The translations under genes and the position numbers were made by a program. Below are positions 63,440 through 64,000 of a DNA stretch of 64,000 nt, in pieces. The notes beneath the pieces were generated by a model that saw only the letters and a program-made list of their open reading frames with translations, was not told where the DNA came from and did no database searches. Each line of letters begins with the position of its first letter. Positions within the stretch are counted from its first letter, which is position 1. This DNA is from Apus apus (lineage: Eukaryota > Chordata > Aves > Apodiformes > Apodidae): contig NC_067282.1 of NCBI RefSeq assembly GCF_020740795.1, positions 169,228,274 to 169,292,273 of the forward strand, written 5' to 3'.

Positions 63440-63890
63440 AGAGGGACACAAGGAGAGTCAGAGGGTTGGAAAGCCCTGTATTGTAGAAGACTGAGAGCAC
63501 TGAGGTTGTTCAGCCTTAAGAAGGCGACTAAAATAAAAGATTAGTACTGTTGTTTGTGTGGAAGACCAAGCCAGGTTCTTCTCAGATAGAGAGGGAAGGG
63601 ACACAAGTTGAAATATGGGAAATTCTGCTTAGATACAGAGATAGACAGATTTCTTTCTTCTTTTTTTCCTAATTTCTTTTCTTTCTTCCTTTCTTCCTCC
63701 TTTCTTCCTTTCTTTCTGTCTTTTTCTCTCTTTCTTTCCCCCTTTCTTTCCATGAAGGTGATAAAATCTTGCAACACATTGCCTAGAGAGGTTGTGCGAC
63801 CTCCTTTCTGAGAGCTACTTGAAAGCTTGACTAGACATGGTCCTGAGCAATCCGCTCTACCTGGCTCTGCTTGGAGCTATAGTTCGTCCT
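63440..63890 (+). mobile_element. CR1 LINE 3' fragment split by a pyrimidine repeat
   Basis: CACTGAGGTTGTTCAGCCTTAAGAAGG (63500-63526) and GAAGGGACACAAGTTGAAATATGGGAAATTCTG (63595-63627) precede the pyrimidine tract at 63650-63750. TTGCAACACATTGCCTAGAGAGGTTGTGCGACCTCCTTTCTGAG (63770-63812) follows it. These are consecutive parts of the last few hundred bp of a CR1 element, so the tract has grown in the place of the usual ATTAGGAAGAAATTCTTCAC-like block. It directly follows the ancient CR1. Confidence 0.75.
63650..63750 (+). repeat. (TTTC/TTCC)n polypyrimidine tract
   Basis: About 100 bp of almost pure C/T on the plus strand with imperfect TTTC, TTCC and TCTT units. It lies inside a CR1 3' fragment, where a short CT-rich word probably seeded the expansion. 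The complementary strand reads as a Lys/Glu-rich frame that is not a gene. Confidence 0.95.
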
Positions 63891-64000
63891 GAGGCCCATT
63901 GCTGCCTACATGATGCTGTCTTCTTGAGATAGGTTCTTACTTTCTGCTAGTGCCCTAATTATACATTATTTCATATGGTGTATTAATTAACAAAAGTGGA

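Noticed and set aside
63541..63811. Lys/Glu-rich and Ser/Phe-rich frames on the two strands
   Set aside because: They translate the polypyrimidine repeat and are low complexity.
57541..64000. 3' exons of YEATS4, expected upstream of FRS2 by mammalian gene order
   Set aside because: No frame resembling YEATS4 was seen on the minus strand; the distance in birds may exceed the window.
1..64000. CRISPR arrays, tRNA/rRNA genes, prokaryotic operons or a novel multi-gene system
   Set aside because: No regularly spaced repeats, no cloverleaf-like sequence noticed, and all content fits one vertebrate gene plus transposon remnants. Small intronic RNAs cannot be excluded by eye.

Overview
The window is vertebrate nuclear DNA, almost certainly from a bird. 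Evidence: CR1 LINE fragments, one ending in the ATTCTATG-type octamer typical of avian CR1; an ERV LTR-type repeat of a form common in bird genomes; compact introns; and a complete, spliced, very highly conserved FRS2 gene. The look of the CR1 copies suggests a non-galliform bird, but this is only an impression. There is no prokaryotic content, no CRISPR array and no operon.

One protein-coding gene fills most of the window: FRS2 (fibroblast growth factor receptor substrate 2), on the minus strand, reading from about 57.0 kb down to about 2.28 kb. A GC-rich CpG-island promoter (about 56.15-57.45 kb) holds the first non-coding exon, whose donor leaves exon base 56792. A 34.9 kb AT-rich first intron follows, then a second leader exon (about 21.83-21.94 kb) and five coding exons: 18271-18336, 16315-16501, 12991-13149, 11958-12121 and 8786-9736. 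These join in frame (66+187+159+164+951 = 1527 nt) to 508 residues plus a stop, the length I recall for human FRS2. The myristoylation/palmitoylation N-terminus, the PTB domain and all six phosphotyrosine docking sites (196, 306, 349, 392, 436, 471) are present at the expected numbers. A long AU-rich 3' UTR (about 6.5 kb) runs to tandem poly(A) signals at 2300-2323.

The other recognisable content is mobile-element debris: nine CR1 fragments of at least two ages, one ERV LTR-type repeat next to the second leader exon, and a few simple repeats. Flanks: 1-2280 is the region downstream of FRS2 (CCT2 follows FRS2 in mammals, but no CCT2 exon is visible). From 57.45 to 64 kb is upstream intergenic DNA that may contain a short divergent non-coding exon ending at 57540, and it ends in old CR1 sequence.

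The most interesting observations are regulatory. The spliced FRS2 leader contains several upstream ORFs, one of 24 codons ending 7 nt before the FRS2 start. The promoter has paired MYB-type and ETS-type motifs. The 3' UTR has three Pumilio-type sites and an isolated GC-rich patch. There is also an exact 36-bp tandem duplication, and a 23-nt word with similar flanks shared by two distant intron sites that may mark an unclassified avian repeat. I found no previously undescribed multi-gene system.
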